From an uncultured Bacteroidota bacterium (GTDB lineage: Bacteria; Bacteroidota; Bacteroidia; Chitinophagales; Chitinophagaceae), in contig CAIYUO010000088.1 in assembly GCA_903929425.1 (NCBI GenBank), positions 1 to 36,002 of the forward strand: a stretch of 36,002 nt of DNA. The letters are read 5' to 3'. Of this stretch, positions 15,995-24,042 are shown in pieces. The translations under genes were made by a program, and so were the position numbers. The number at the start of each line of letters is the position of its first letter. Within the stretch, counting starts at the first letter, position 1. The notes beneath the pieces are model-generated. The model was not told the DNA's origin. It did no database searches and worked only from the letters and a program-made list of their open reading frames with translations.

Positions 15995-17290
15995 ATGAAA
16001 TATTTACCATTAAATCCGAAAATATTTATACAGAATAGATCCCGTTTTGTATCAAAGATGCAAAAAAATAGTATCGCCATTTTTGTTAGCAATGATGAAT
16101 TTCCTAGCAATGGTGACGCCTTGCATGATTTCAAACAAAACAGTGATTTGTTTTGGTTGTCAGGTATTGAGCAAGAAGGAACAATGGTGATTTTATTCCC
16201 GGACAACCCAGATCCTAAATATCGTGAGGTATTGGTGTTGGTTCGACCTCAAGAATTAAAAGAAATTTGGGATGGGAAACGATTAAGGGCACATGAAGCC
16301 ACTGCTATATCAGGAATGACAACTATTGTATGGGAAGATGTTTTAGATGGCATGTTGCAACAATGGATTCATTTAGCCGATGCTATTTATTTAGATACCA
16401 ATGAAAATGATCGTAAAAATAACTTGGTTCGAACAAATGAATACCGATTCATTGATGAAATGAAATCTCGTTATCCATTACATGCATACATACGTGCTGC
16501 TAAAATATTAAAGGAGCTCAGAAGTATTAAAACTAAAGAGGAAGTAGTGGTGATTCAAAAAGCAATTGATATTACAGAAGTTGCATTCCGAAGATTATTG
16601 AAATTTATAAAGCCCGGTGTTTTTGAACATGAAATTGAAGCTGAAATATATCATTCATTTTTAAGTCAAAGGGCTACGGGTGTTGCTTATCACAGTATTC
16701 TTGCAAGTGGTGATAATGCACGTACATTACATTATACAAGTAACAACAATATATGTAAGGATGGGGAATTAATATTAATGGATTTTGGTGCTGCTTATGG
16801 CGGATACAATGCCGACTTAACCAGAACGGTTCCGGTGAATGGTAAATTTACCAAGCGTCAAAAGGAAGTATACAATGCTTGTTTACATTTACATGATTAT
16901 GCAAAATCTATTTTAAAGCCAGGCATTAGTATTTTAAAATACACCGATAAGGTAGGCGAAGAAGCAACTAAGCAATTTTTGAAAATTGGTTTACTTTCTA
17001 AAGCAGATATCAAAAATGAGGATAAAAACAATCCTGCATACAGAAAATATTTATACCATGGAATTTCACATCATTTAGGAATTGACGTGCATGATTTAGG
17101 TACAAGAACGGAGCCTATTCAAGCTGGCATGGTTTTTACGGTGGAGCCAGGAATATATATAAAGGAAGAATCAATGGGTGTGCGCATTGAAAATAATATT
17201 TGGATAACCAAAACAGGCAATCAAGATTTATTTAAAAATATACCCATTAAGGCCGACGAGATTGAAGCTTTAATGCGTCATAAAAAATAA
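15995..17290 (+). CDS. pepP: Xaa-Pro aminopeptidase (peptidase M24)
   Basis: A 431-residue cytoplasmic metalloenzyme that removes an N-terminal residue before proline. The N-terminal creatinase-like domain ('FVSNDEFPSNGDALHDFKQNSDLFWLSG') is followed by the pita-bread catalytic domain. The five dinuclear-metal ligands are all present: Asp263 and Asp274 ('MDFGAAYGGYNADLTRT'), His359 ('GISHHLG'), Glu384 ('TVEPGIYI') and Glu399 ('VRIENN'). Length equals typical PepP (about 430-440). It sits 75 bases after recG and 40 before pssA in a plus-strand run. Confidence 0.93.
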   Translation: MKYLPLNPKIFIQNRSRFVSKMQKNSIAIFVSNDEFPSNGDALHDFKQNSDLFWLSGIEQEGTMVILFPDNPDPKYREVLVLVRPQELKEIWDGKRLRAHEATAISGMTTIVWEDVLDGMLQQWIHLADAIYLDTNENDRKNNLVRTNEYRFIDEMKSRYPLHAYIRAAKILKELRSIKTKEEVVVIQKAIDITEVAFRRLLKFIKPGVFEHEIEAEIYHSFLSQRATGVAYHSILASGDNARTLHYTSNNNICKDGELILMDFGAAYGGYNADLTRTVPVNGKFTKRQKEVYNACLHLHDYAKSILKPGISILKYTDKVGEEATKQFLKIGLLSKADIKNEDKNNPAYRKYLYHGISHHLGIDVHDLGTRTEPIQAGMVFTVEPGIYIKEESMGVRIENNIWITKTGNQDLFKNIPIKADEIEALMRHKK

Positions 17291-17330
17291 ATAAATTTTA
17301 GTCTTATTAATAGACGTAAACGACAATTGC

Positions 17331-18101
17331 ATGAAAAAACAAATTCCAAATTTCATCACATTACTTAATCTGTTCTTTGGATGCTTGGCCATTATGTCGG
17401 CATTTCAGGCTAATACGATGGCTTCTATTAACGAAGAGGGAGTGATGATGGTGCAAATTCCTGAGTCCATTTTTTATGCAAGTTTATTCATTGGATTAGC
17501 AGGCTTAATGGATTTTTTTGATGGATTCGCTGCAAGGCTATTAAAAGTACCATCAGCAATGGGTATGCAATTGGATTCATTAGCCGATGTGGTAAGTTTT
17601 GGGGTAGCTCCAGCATTTATTGTAGTTCAATTTTTAAGATTGTCGTTAGCGAATGATGTAAATGCACTTTCTCAAAATTCGGCTTGGATATATGCTGCCT
17701 TTATCATTCCAATGGCGGGTGCCTATCGTTTAGCAAGATTTAATATTGATAGTGAGCAAACAACTTATTTTAAAGGAGTACCAATACCTATGATTGGTTT
17801 ATTAACAGCTGCTTTCCCATTAATTTATTGGCAGGCTCAGGCAAATATTTTTTCAAAATTGATTTTGAGCCCTGTTTTTTGGTATGTCTATATTTTGTTA
17901 GTTTCTTTTTTAATGGTGATGAAAACACCAATGTTAGCGTTGAAAGGCTTGGGAAATAAGAAAAATTTAATACTACCACTCATTTTGGTGGCATTGGAGG
18001 TAGCCGTAACAGCCGTATTTTTTAAATGGCTAGCCATTCCGTTTGGCTTTATTGGCTATTGCTTAGTATCTTTGATTTATAAGAAAACCATCACTAAATA
18101 A
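17331..18101 (+). CDS. pssA: CDP-diacylglycerol-serine O-phosphatidyltransferase
   Basis: A 256-residue inner-membrane enzyme that makes phosphatidylserine, the precursor of phosphatidylethanolamine. The CDP-alcohol phosphotransferase motif D-x2-DG-x2-AR-x8-G-x3-D-x3-D is complete: Asp61, Asp64, Gly78, Asp82 and Asp86. About seven or eight hydrophobic helices surround it. The start 'KKQIPNFITLLNLFFGCLAI' is characteristic of the type II PssA. A phosphatidylserine decarboxylase gene is not in the window. It is followed after 11 bases by purS, suggesting co-transcription. Confidence 0.92.
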   Translation: MKKQIPNFITLLNLFFGCLAIMSAFQANTMASINEEGVMMVQIPESIFYASLFIGLAGLMDFFDGFAARLLKVPSAMGMQLDSLADVVSFGVAPAFIVVQFLRLSLANDVNALSQNSAWIYAAFIIPMAGAYRLARFNIDSEQTTYFKGVPIPMIGLLTAAFPLIYWQAQANIFSKLILSPVFWYVYILLVSFLMVMKTPMLALKGLGNKKNLILPLILVALEVAVTAVFFKWLAIPFGFIGYCLVSLIYKKTITK

Positions 18102-18112
18102 GAATTAATCCT

Positions 18113-18364
18113 ATGTTATTTCAAGTACAAGTTAAAGTAATGCCATTAAAAGACTTATTAGATCCTCAAGGTAAAGCCGTTTTGGGCGGTTTACATAATT
18201 TAGGAATGAACGGAGTGCAAGATGTTAGAGTAGGCAAGCATATTACGATACAAATTGAGGCAGCAAATGAGGCAGCTGCAAGAATAGTTGCTGAAGAGGC
18301 AAGTAAAAAATTATTAGCGAATGCTGTAATGGAATACTTTGAAATTGAATTCGTTCAAGCATAG
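18113..18364 (+). CDS. purS: Phosphoribosylformylglycinamidine synthase subunit PurS
   Basis: An 83-residue protein matching PurS: a ferredoxin-like alpha/beta fold with 'QVKVMPLKDLLDPQGKAVLGGLHNLG', the 'VQDVRVGKHITIQIE' strands and a C-terminal 'EAASK'-like helix. PurS bridges PurQ (glutaminase) and small PurL in the PurLQS complex at the fourth step of purine synthesis. Its presence implies that this organism has the multi-subunit form, although PurL and PurQ are not in this window. It lies 11 bases after pssA and 22 before rsmI. Confidence 0.9.
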   Translation: MLFQVQVKVMPLKDLLDPQGKAVLGGLHNLGMNGVQDVRVGKHITIQIEAANEAAARIVAEEASKKLLANAVMEYFEIEFVQA

Positions 18365-18386
18365 TCCCTCATATACCCCTTAAAAC

Positions 18387-19052
18387 ATGTTGTATTTAGT
18401 ACCCACCCCCATAGGAAATTTAAAAGATTTTACCTTCAGGGCTGTGGAGATTTTGAAAGAAGTAGATTTTATTTTATGTGAGGACACGCGAACTTCTTCA
18501 AAACTATTACAACATTATAATATTTTAAAACCACTTACTCCTTATCATCAGCATAATGAGCATAAGGTGGTGGACCATTTGGTTCAACAATTACAAGCTG
18601 GAAAAAAAGTAGCCTTAATTACAGATGCTGGTACGCCGGGTATTTCAGATCCTGCATTTTTATTAGTGCGTGCATGCAAGCAAGCAGGAGTATCGGTTAC
18701 AAGCTTACCGGGAGCCACAGCATTTGTTCCAGCATTAGTAAATAGTGGTATTCCAACAAATAGTTTTTGTTTCGAAGGTTTTATTCCGCTTAAAAAGGGG
18801 CGAAAAACTTTAATGGAAAAATTAGCGAATGAAGAGCGAACGATGATTTTTTATGAAAGTCCAATGCGTTTAGTAAAAACGCTTCAATTATTTGCTACTT
18901 ATTTTGATGGAGATAGACAAGCGGCAGTAAGTCGTGAACTTACTAAATTGTTTGAAGAAAATATCACGGACACATTAGATAATTTAATATTGCATTTTTC
19001 CTCGAAACAAGTTAAAGGGGAGATTGTTATAGTTGTGCAGGGAAAGCAATAA
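18387..19052 (+). CDS. rsmI: 16S rRNA (cytidine-1402-2'-O)-methyltransferase
   Basis: A 221-residue tetrapyrrole-methylase-fold enzyme that adds the 2'-O-methyl group to C1402 in the 16S rRNA decoding centre. Signature segments are the N-terminal VPTPIGNLKDFTFRAVE, 'LCEDTRTSSKLLQHY', the SAM-binding 'LITDAGTPGISDPAFLLV' and 'SLPGATAFVPALVNSG'. It lacks the ~50-residue C-terminal extension of the E. coli enzyme, as is common in this phylum. It is 22 bases downstream of purS and probably in the same transcript. Confidence 0.92.
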   Translation: MLYLVPTPIGNLKDFTFRAVEILKEVDFILCEDTRTSSKLLQHYNILKPLTPYHQHNEHKVVDHLVQQLQAGKKVALITDAGTPGISDPAFLLVRACKQAGVSVTSLPGATAFVPALVNSGIPTNSFCFEGFIPLKKGRKTLMEKLANEERTMIFYESPMRLVKTLQLFATYFDGDRQAAVSRELTKLFEENITDTLDNLILHFSSKQVKGEIVIVVQGKQ

Positions 19053-19117
19053 TCATATATCCAATTGAGTTGGGTTACTGCTTTATTTTACTTAAATTTA
19101 TTTCTTAAATATTTACT

Positions 19118-21064
19118 ATGTTAAATAAAATTGCTGCAATTTTTGTGTTTATTATGATGTCTGTAATGAGTTTAAATGCACAGGCTGATCGTTGGCAACA
19201 ACACATTAATTACAATATTAAAGTGAGTTTGGATGTGAATACCCATACTTTGAAAGGGGTAGAAGAAGTTGTGTATGATAACAATTCTGCTGATACTTTG
19301 CAAAAGGTATATTTTCATATGTATTGGAATGCATTTCAGCCCAATTCCGCAATGGATATTCGTAGTCGTGAATTAGGTAAAACAATTTTGAACGTTCGTC
19401 GTGGTGCACCGATTACGTCGGCTTCAAATATGAGTATGGTTGGACAAGGTGATCGTCAAGACTGGGATGCTCGTGTGAAAGATCGCATTCAAAATTTAAC
19501 GCCAACACAAATTGGTATTCAAAAAGTAAATCAATTATCGATTAATGGTGTTGCACAAAAATTAATTGAGCATGAAACGATTTTGGAAGTGCAATTAACA
19601 AAACCAATTGCACCGCATACAAGTGTAAAAATGAATTTGAATTTTGAAGCACAAGTGCCAACTCAAATTCGTCGTTCAGGTAGAGATAATAGCGAAGGTA
19701 TTCGTTATTCAATGAGTCAGTGGTATCCTAAAATGGTTGAATACGATTATCAAGGATGGAACACGAATCCTTATATAGCGAGAGAGTTTTATGGTGTTTG
19801 GGGTAATTATAATGTAAGTATAAGTTTACCTAAAAATTTTACCGTTGGCGGGACTGGTGTACTTGAAAATCCTAATGCAAATGCAGACGCATCTGGCAAT
19901 AAAACATGGAATTTTAAGGGAAATAATATTCATGATTTTGTTTGGGCAGCGGATGATCAGTTCAAACATTTATCCAAAGAAGTACGTAAGGGTTTGACCT
20001 TACATGTTTATTATAAACAAAAAAATGAATCGGCTGATAGTGCTTGGGCAAATGTTTTATGGGCTGCGGAAAAAGCGTTGCCTTACATTGAGAAAAAGTT
20101 TGGCGCCTATCCTTATCCTCAATACTCCTTTATTCAAGGAGGTGACGGTGGAATGGAGTATGCAATGGCTACTTTAATTAAAGGTCCAGGTCTTGGAACT
20201 GTATTTCATGAATGGATGCACAATTGGTATCAGCATGTATTAGGATCCAATGAAAGTTTGTATCCATGGATGGATGAAGGATTTGCTAGTTATGCCGAAG
20301 ATGATATCACGTATTGGTATGAACAAAATTTTGCATTTCAATCACCGTATTTAACGGAAGCAGCAAAGAAGCAAATTATAGCTAACAATGAAAAAACAAA
20401 AACAATGTTGCCGGCAATTCAATATGGTAACTATGGTAGCTATTTGTCTTTAGCAAAAAGTAGCTTAGAGGAACCATTGAGCACACATTCCGATCATTAT
20501 AATACCAATTTTGCATATAGCAGTGCAGCTTATAGTAAAGGAGCCACCTTTTTAGGTTTTCTAGGATATGTCATTGGAGATGCTGTGCGTGATAAAGTAT
20601 TAATCGACTATTACAATACTTGGAAATTTAAACATCCAAATGCAAATGATTTTATTCGAGTTGCAGAAAAAACAAGTGGTATTCAGTTAGCTTGGTTAAA
20701 AGAATATTGGATGAATAGTACAAAAACAATTGACTATGGTTTAAATGATATTCAAGCAGGTACTAATACAGCCATTATTAGTATTCAAAGATTAGGTAAA
20801 ATGCCTGCTCCATTGGAGGTATTAATTACTTATAAGGACGGAACAAGTGAGTTACACTATATACCATTGGACTTAATGCTTTCTGGAAAGTTAGCGGAAG
20901 GAACAAACTTTAGAATTGTTCACCCTGAATATAAATGGGTACAACCAACTATTACTTTTGAAACGACTAAACCATTAAGTGCCTTAAAATCAATTGAGAT
21001 TGATCCAAGCTATCGATTACCAGATATCAATAGAAGTAATAATAAATTAGAAATTCCTAATTAA
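19118..21064 (+). CDS. Secreted M1-family metallopeptidase
   Basis: A 648-residue exported zinc aminopeptidase-like protein. It has a signal peptide (MLNKIAAIFVFIMMSVMSLNAQ) and a large N-terminal beta domain. The catalytic domain shows 'GGMEYAM' in the position of the GAMEN exopeptidase motif and the zinc site HEWMH (His364, Glu365, His368) with Glu387 eighteen residues further on ('WMDEGFASY'). GGMEY in place of GAMEN is common in Bacteroidota members, whose substrates are poorly known. The protein probably acts in the periplasm or at the surface; no type IX sorting domain was recognised. It ends the plus-strand run and is followed by a 17-base-pair hairpin. Confidence 0.88.
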   Translation: MLNKIAAIFVFIMMSVMSLNAQADRWQQHINYNIKVSLDVNTHTLKGVEEVVYDNNSADTLQKVYFHMYWNAFQPNSAMDIRSRELGKTILNVRRGAPITSASNMSMVGQGDRQDWDARVKDRIQNLTPTQIGIQKVNQLSINGVAQKLIEHETILEVQLTKPIAPHTSVKMNLNFEAQVPTQIRRSGRDNSEGIRYSMSQWYPKMVEYDYQGWNTNPYIAREFYGVWGNYNVSISLPKNFTVGGTGVLENPNANADASGNKTWNFKGNNIHDFVWAADDQFKHLSKEVRKGLTLHVYYKQKNESADSAWANVLWAAEKALPYIEKKFGAYPYPQYSFIQGGDGGMEYAMATLIKGPGLGTVFHEWMHNWYQHVLGSNESLYPWMDEGFASYAEDDITYWYEQNFAFQSPYLTEAAKKQIIANNEKTKTMLPAIQYGNYGSYLSLAKSSLEEPLSTHSDHYNTNFAYSSAAYSKGATFLGFLGYVIGDAVRDKVLIDYYNTWKFKHPNANDFIRVAEKTSGIQLAWLKEYWMNSTKTIDYGLNDIQAGTNTAIISIQRLGKMPAPLEVLITYKDGTSELHYIPLDLMLSGKLAEGTNFRIVHPEYKWVQPTITFETTKPLSALKSIEIDPSYRLPDINRSNNKLEIPN

Positions 21065-21086
21065 TAGATAAGATAACTAAGAAAAA

Positions 21087-21125
21087 GAAATAGAAAAGGC
21101 GTCTTGATGACGCCTTTTCTATTTC
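21087..21125. terminator. Long perfect bidirectional terminator overlapping the rsmG stop codon
   Basis: GAAATAGAAAAGGCGTC (21087-21103) pairs without mismatch to GACGCCTTTTCTATTTC (21109-21125) across a five-base loop. This ends the M1 peptidase transcript on the plus strand and the rsmG transcript on the minus strand. The rsmG stop codon (21121-21119) is inside the hairpin. Confidence 0.85.
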
Positions 21126-21757
21126 TTCACTTGAATAATAAATTTTTCTTTAAAATACTCCTCCTGAAAAATATCATAAATAGACATCATTTTAGGTCGC
21201 ACTCCACTTTCAAAAATCTCTTGATGCAAGTCACCTCCTTTTAAACAAATAAGTCCATTGGGTTGATTGGGCTTTTTGTTAATAATTGGGCCAGCCCATT
21301 TCCACAAATCCTTTAAAGGGGCCACAGCTCGGCTAATAGCGTAGTCAAACTTCTTATTCTTAATATCTTCAACACGAGTATGTTGTGTTTTGATATTTTT
21401 AATACCAACTATTTCACAAACAGCATCAACTACTTTAAGTTTTTTGGCAATACTATCCACCGCTAAAAATTGAACCTCAGGAAAAAATATAGCCATGGGC
21501 ACACAAGGGAATCCACCACCGCACCCAATGTCAATTACCTGTGTACCTTTTTCCCATTCAGCAATGGCTGCGATGCTTAAAGAGTGTAATACGTGATGTA
21601 AATACAATTCATCAATATCTTTTCTAGAGATAACATTTATTTGACTATTCCATTCCTTATAAGCAGCATCGAGTCCAGCTAGTTGTGCTAATTGCGAAGG
21701 TGTAAAATCGTCAAAGTATTTGGTAATTAACTCCAGTTTTTGTTCGGTGCTTTCCAT
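21119..21757 (-). CDS. rsmG: 16S rRNA (guanine-527-N7)-methyltransferase
   Basis: A 212-residue Rossmann methyltransferase (GidB) that makes m7G527 in 16S rRNA. The N-terminal helices ('WNSQINVISRKDIDELYLHHVLHSL') and the SAM motif DIGCGGGFPCVPMAI are diagnostic, followed by 'FLAVDSIAKKLKVVD' and the late 'YAISRAVAPLKDLWKW' segment. The start overlaps the 3' end of the upstream glycosyltransferase gene by 31 bases, so the two are translationally linked. Its last codons are inside a terminator hairpin shared with the convergent M1 gene. Confidence 0.93.
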   Translation of the reverse strand: MESTEQKLELITKYFDDFTPSQLAQLAGLDAAYKEWNSQINVISRKDIDELYLHHVLHSLSIAAIAEWEKGTQVIDIGCGGGFPCVPMAIFFPEVQFLAVDSIAKKLKVVDAVCEIVGIKNIKTQHTRVEDIKNKKFDYAISRAVAPLKDLWKWAGPIINKKPNQPNGLICLKGGDLHQEIFESGVRPKMMSIYDIFQEEYFKEKFIIQVKK

Positions 21758-22854
21758 ACGCTAGGCAAAGTAAATAAGTAATAAAATATGGACCATAAAT
21801 CAAAAAATAAATACCAAGGCCACAAATCCAATTCGTTTAATTTTTTCATAGTGCTTCTTAATACAATTCCTTGAATCAAAAAACGGGCACCCCAAATACT
21901 AGCAATCAATATATATTCTTTTGATAAAATTAATGCTGTTACAAGTAAAGGGTATACTAGAAATTGACTGATGGCAAAAAGTCCCAATAATATGGAATGC
22001 TTTGGTTTATAGTATTTGCTTGTTGTATAATGTCTGTATTTTTGATTCATCCAATTATTGAAAGTGGTTTTAGGCTCACTTAATGTATGTGCATCTTTAT
22101 CAACAACAATGGCGGTATTTTTACTATTTGCAACCTGATTAATAAATAAATCGTCGTCACCACTAGGCATTTGATTAATGGAAGAGAATCCTTTGTTGCG
22201 AATAAAAACATCCTTTTTATAAGATAGATTTCGACCTACACCCATATATGGTAAGCCTACTAATGCATAGGATAAATATTGTAAAGCAGTTTGGAAAGTT
22301 TCAAATCGAATGAGTTTATTTAGTATTCCTGGCTTCTTTTTATAGGCGCCATATCCAAGTACAATTTCGGTATTATCATTATACCCATCTTGCATTAATC
22401 GCATCCAATGCTCACTGGCAGGCACACAATCAGCATCCGTTAATAGTAAAGTTTCATATTTTGCTGACTTAATTCCAATGGATAAAGGAAACTTTTTTCC
22501 ATTAATCATTTTTGCTTCCTGCGTTAAGGAAACAACATTTAAATTTTTAAATGATTTCCTGAATTCTTCTAATAAATATTTTGATTCGTCTTCCGAATTG
22601 TCGTTTACCAAAACAATTTCATGAGTGGTACTATATTGTTGCACCAATACTCCTGGCAAGTTGGTTACCAAATTATTTGCTTCATCTCTTGCACAAATAA
22701 CCACCGACACAGGGTGCTCCATGTGGACGGCTTTTTTTGGGGTTTTATAAATAGCTAATCTTAAGAAAAAGAATAGATAGTAAAATAGCTGTATTGCTAT
22801 GACGCATGCGAATGCACCTATTAAAATAGAAGATACGGGTAGGTTAGTTATCAT
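21727..22854 (-). CDS. Membrane glycosyltransferase family 2
   Basis: A 375-residue protein with an N-terminal membrane helix (about 8-33), a cytoplasmic GT-A domain and two to three C-terminal helices. The order resembles processive or membrane-linked GT2 enzymes: 'SVVICARDEANNL' (about 50-62), 'VNDNSEDES', the metal-binding TDADC with Asp140-Asp142, GDDD at 232-235, and QKYRH at 271-275 in the place of the Q-x2-RW motif. It transfers a sugar from a nucleotide donor onto a lipid or polysaccharide acceptor; neither is identifiable. No other surface-polysaccharide gene is nearby. Divergent from tgt with only 38 bases between the starts. Confidence 0.83.
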   Translation of the reverse strand: MITNLPVSSILIGAFACVIAIQLFYYLFFFLRLAIYKTPKKAVHMEHPVSVVICARDEANNLVTNLPGVLVQQYSTTHEIVLVNDNSEDESKYLLEEFRKSFKNLNVVSLTQEAKMINGKKFPLSIGIKSAKYETLLLTDADCVPASEHWMRLMQDGYNDNTEIVLGYGAYKKKPGILNKLIRFETFQTALQYLSYALVGLPYMGVGRNLSYKKDVFIRNKGFSSINQMPSGDDDLFINQVANSKNTAIVVDKDAHTLSEPKTTFNNWMNQKYRHYTTSKYYKPKHSILLGLFAISQFLVYPLLVTALILSKEYILIASIWGARFLIQGIVLRSTMKKLNELDLWPWYLFFDLWSIFYYLFTLPSVWKAPNKNWS

Positions 22855-22858
22855 ACTA

Positions 22859-22866
22859 CAAAAGTA
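22859..22866 (-). promoter_or_regulatory. -7 promoter box of the glycosyltransferase-rsmG unit
   Basis: On the minus strand the sequence is TACTTTTG, a full match to TA-N2-TTTG, followed by four bases and the ATG at 22854. No TTTG is found at the normal -33 spacing. A transcript from it would begin at or next to the start codon. Confidence 0.45.
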
Positions 22867-22880
22867 ATACTATTTGACCT

Positions 22881-22888
22881 TACCTTTG
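22881..22888 (+). promoter_or_regulatory. -7 promoter box of tgt
   Basis: TACCTTTG matches TA-N2-TTTG fully and lies four bases before the tgt ATG at 22893. No -33 TTTG is seen at the usual spacing. Together with the box at 22859-22866 it forms a back-to-back pair within 38 bases. Confidence 0.45.
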
Positions 22889-22892
22889 CGAC

Positions 22893-24032
22893 ATGGCTGC
22901 ATTAGCATTTGATTTACAATATAAGGGTACTGAGGGGTCATCTCGTGCGGGAACTATCACCACCGATCATGGCATTATTCAGACCCCCATTTTTATGCCA
23001 GTGGGAACTATTGGGTCCGTGAAAGCGGTTACACAACAACAACTTAAACAGGATATCAATGCTCAAATTATACTGGGCAATACCTATCATTTATATTTAA
23101 GACCCGGCACTGAAGTATTGGAGGCGGCCGGGGGACTTCATAAATTTATTGGGTGGGACCGTCCCATTTTAACGGATAGTGGGGGGTATCAAGTATTTTC
23201 ATTGGCTAATAATCGAAAAATTAAACCAGAGGGGGTTGTTTTTCAATCACATATTGATGGGAGCAAACATTTATTTAGTCCAGAAAAAGTGATGGATATT
23301 CAGCGCAGTATTGGAGCTGATATCATTATGGCTTTTGATGAATGTCCTCCGATTCCTAGTGAATATGAGTACGTGCGAAAAAGTATGGACCTTACACATG
23401 TTTGGTTAGATAAATGTGTAAATCGATTAGCAGAAACACCTGATTTATATGGGTATACTCAAAATTTATTCCCTATTGTACAGGGTGGGATGTATAAGGA
23501 TTTAAGAAAAGCATCCTGCGAATATATCAGTTCCAAAAATGCAGTTGGAAATGCCATTGGAGGCTTAAGTGTTGGGGAGACAGAAGCTGAAATGTATGAG
23601 TTCACTGCACTTTGTTGTGAAAATTTACCCGAAAATAAACCTAGGTATTTAATGGGGGTAGGAACACCATGGAATATATTAGAAGCGATTGATTTGGGGG
23701 TGGATATGTTTGATTGTGTCATGCCAACGCGTAATGGACGAAATGGTATGATATTTACATCGCAAGGCGTGATTAATATTAAGAATAAAAAATGGGAGAA
23801 AGATTTTAGTCCAATAGATCCAGGTATTCCAAATGAGTTAAGCCAATATTATACAAAGTCTTATATGCGCCATTTGTTTATTGCTGATGAAATTTTAGGA
23901 TTGCAATTAGCGAGCATTCAAAATTTATCTTTTTATTTGTGGTTAGTAGGCGAAGCAAGAAAACATATAGTTACAGGGGATTATAGAAGTTGGAAAGTTG
24001 GCATGATTGAACAAATAAAAACGCGCTTGTAA
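22893..24032 (+). CDS. tgt: tRNA-guanine transglycosylase (zinc cysteines absent)
   Basis: A 379-residue enzyme that exchanges guanine 34 of GUN-anticodon tRNAs for a queuosine precursor (preQ1). The TIM-barrel catalytic features are intact: 'ILTDSGGYQVFSL' with the general-base Asp, 'IIMAFDECPP', 'GGLSVGE', and the nucleophile Asp in 'VDMFDCVMPTRNGRNG'. The C-terminal zinc site of classical Tgt (C-x-C-x2-C and a later His) is missing: after DFSPIDP the sequence reads GIPNELSQYYTKSYMRHL, with no cysteine. The gene is otherwise full length, so this is a variant, not a broken copy. The permease gene starts ten bases downstream. Confidence 0.92.
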   Translation: MAALAFDLQYKGTEGSSRAGTITTDHGIIQTPIFMPVGTIGSVKAVTQQQLKQDINAQIILGNTYHLYLRPGTEVLEAAGGLHKFIGWDRPILTDSGGYQVFSLANNRKIKPEGVVFQSHIDGSKHLFSPEKVMDIQRSIGADIIMAFDECPPIPSEYEYVRKSMDLTHVWLDKCVNRLAETPDLYGYTQNLFPIVQGGMYKDLRKASCEYISSKNAVGNAIGGLSVGETEAEMYEFTALCCENLPENKPRYLMGVGTPWNILEAIDLGVDMFDCVMPTRNGRNGMIFTSQGVINIKNKKWEKDFSPIDPGIPNELSQYYTKSYMRHLFIADEILGLQLASIQNLSFYLWLVGEARKHIVTGDYRSWKVGMIEQIKTRL

Positions 24033-24042
24033 ATTATACCGA

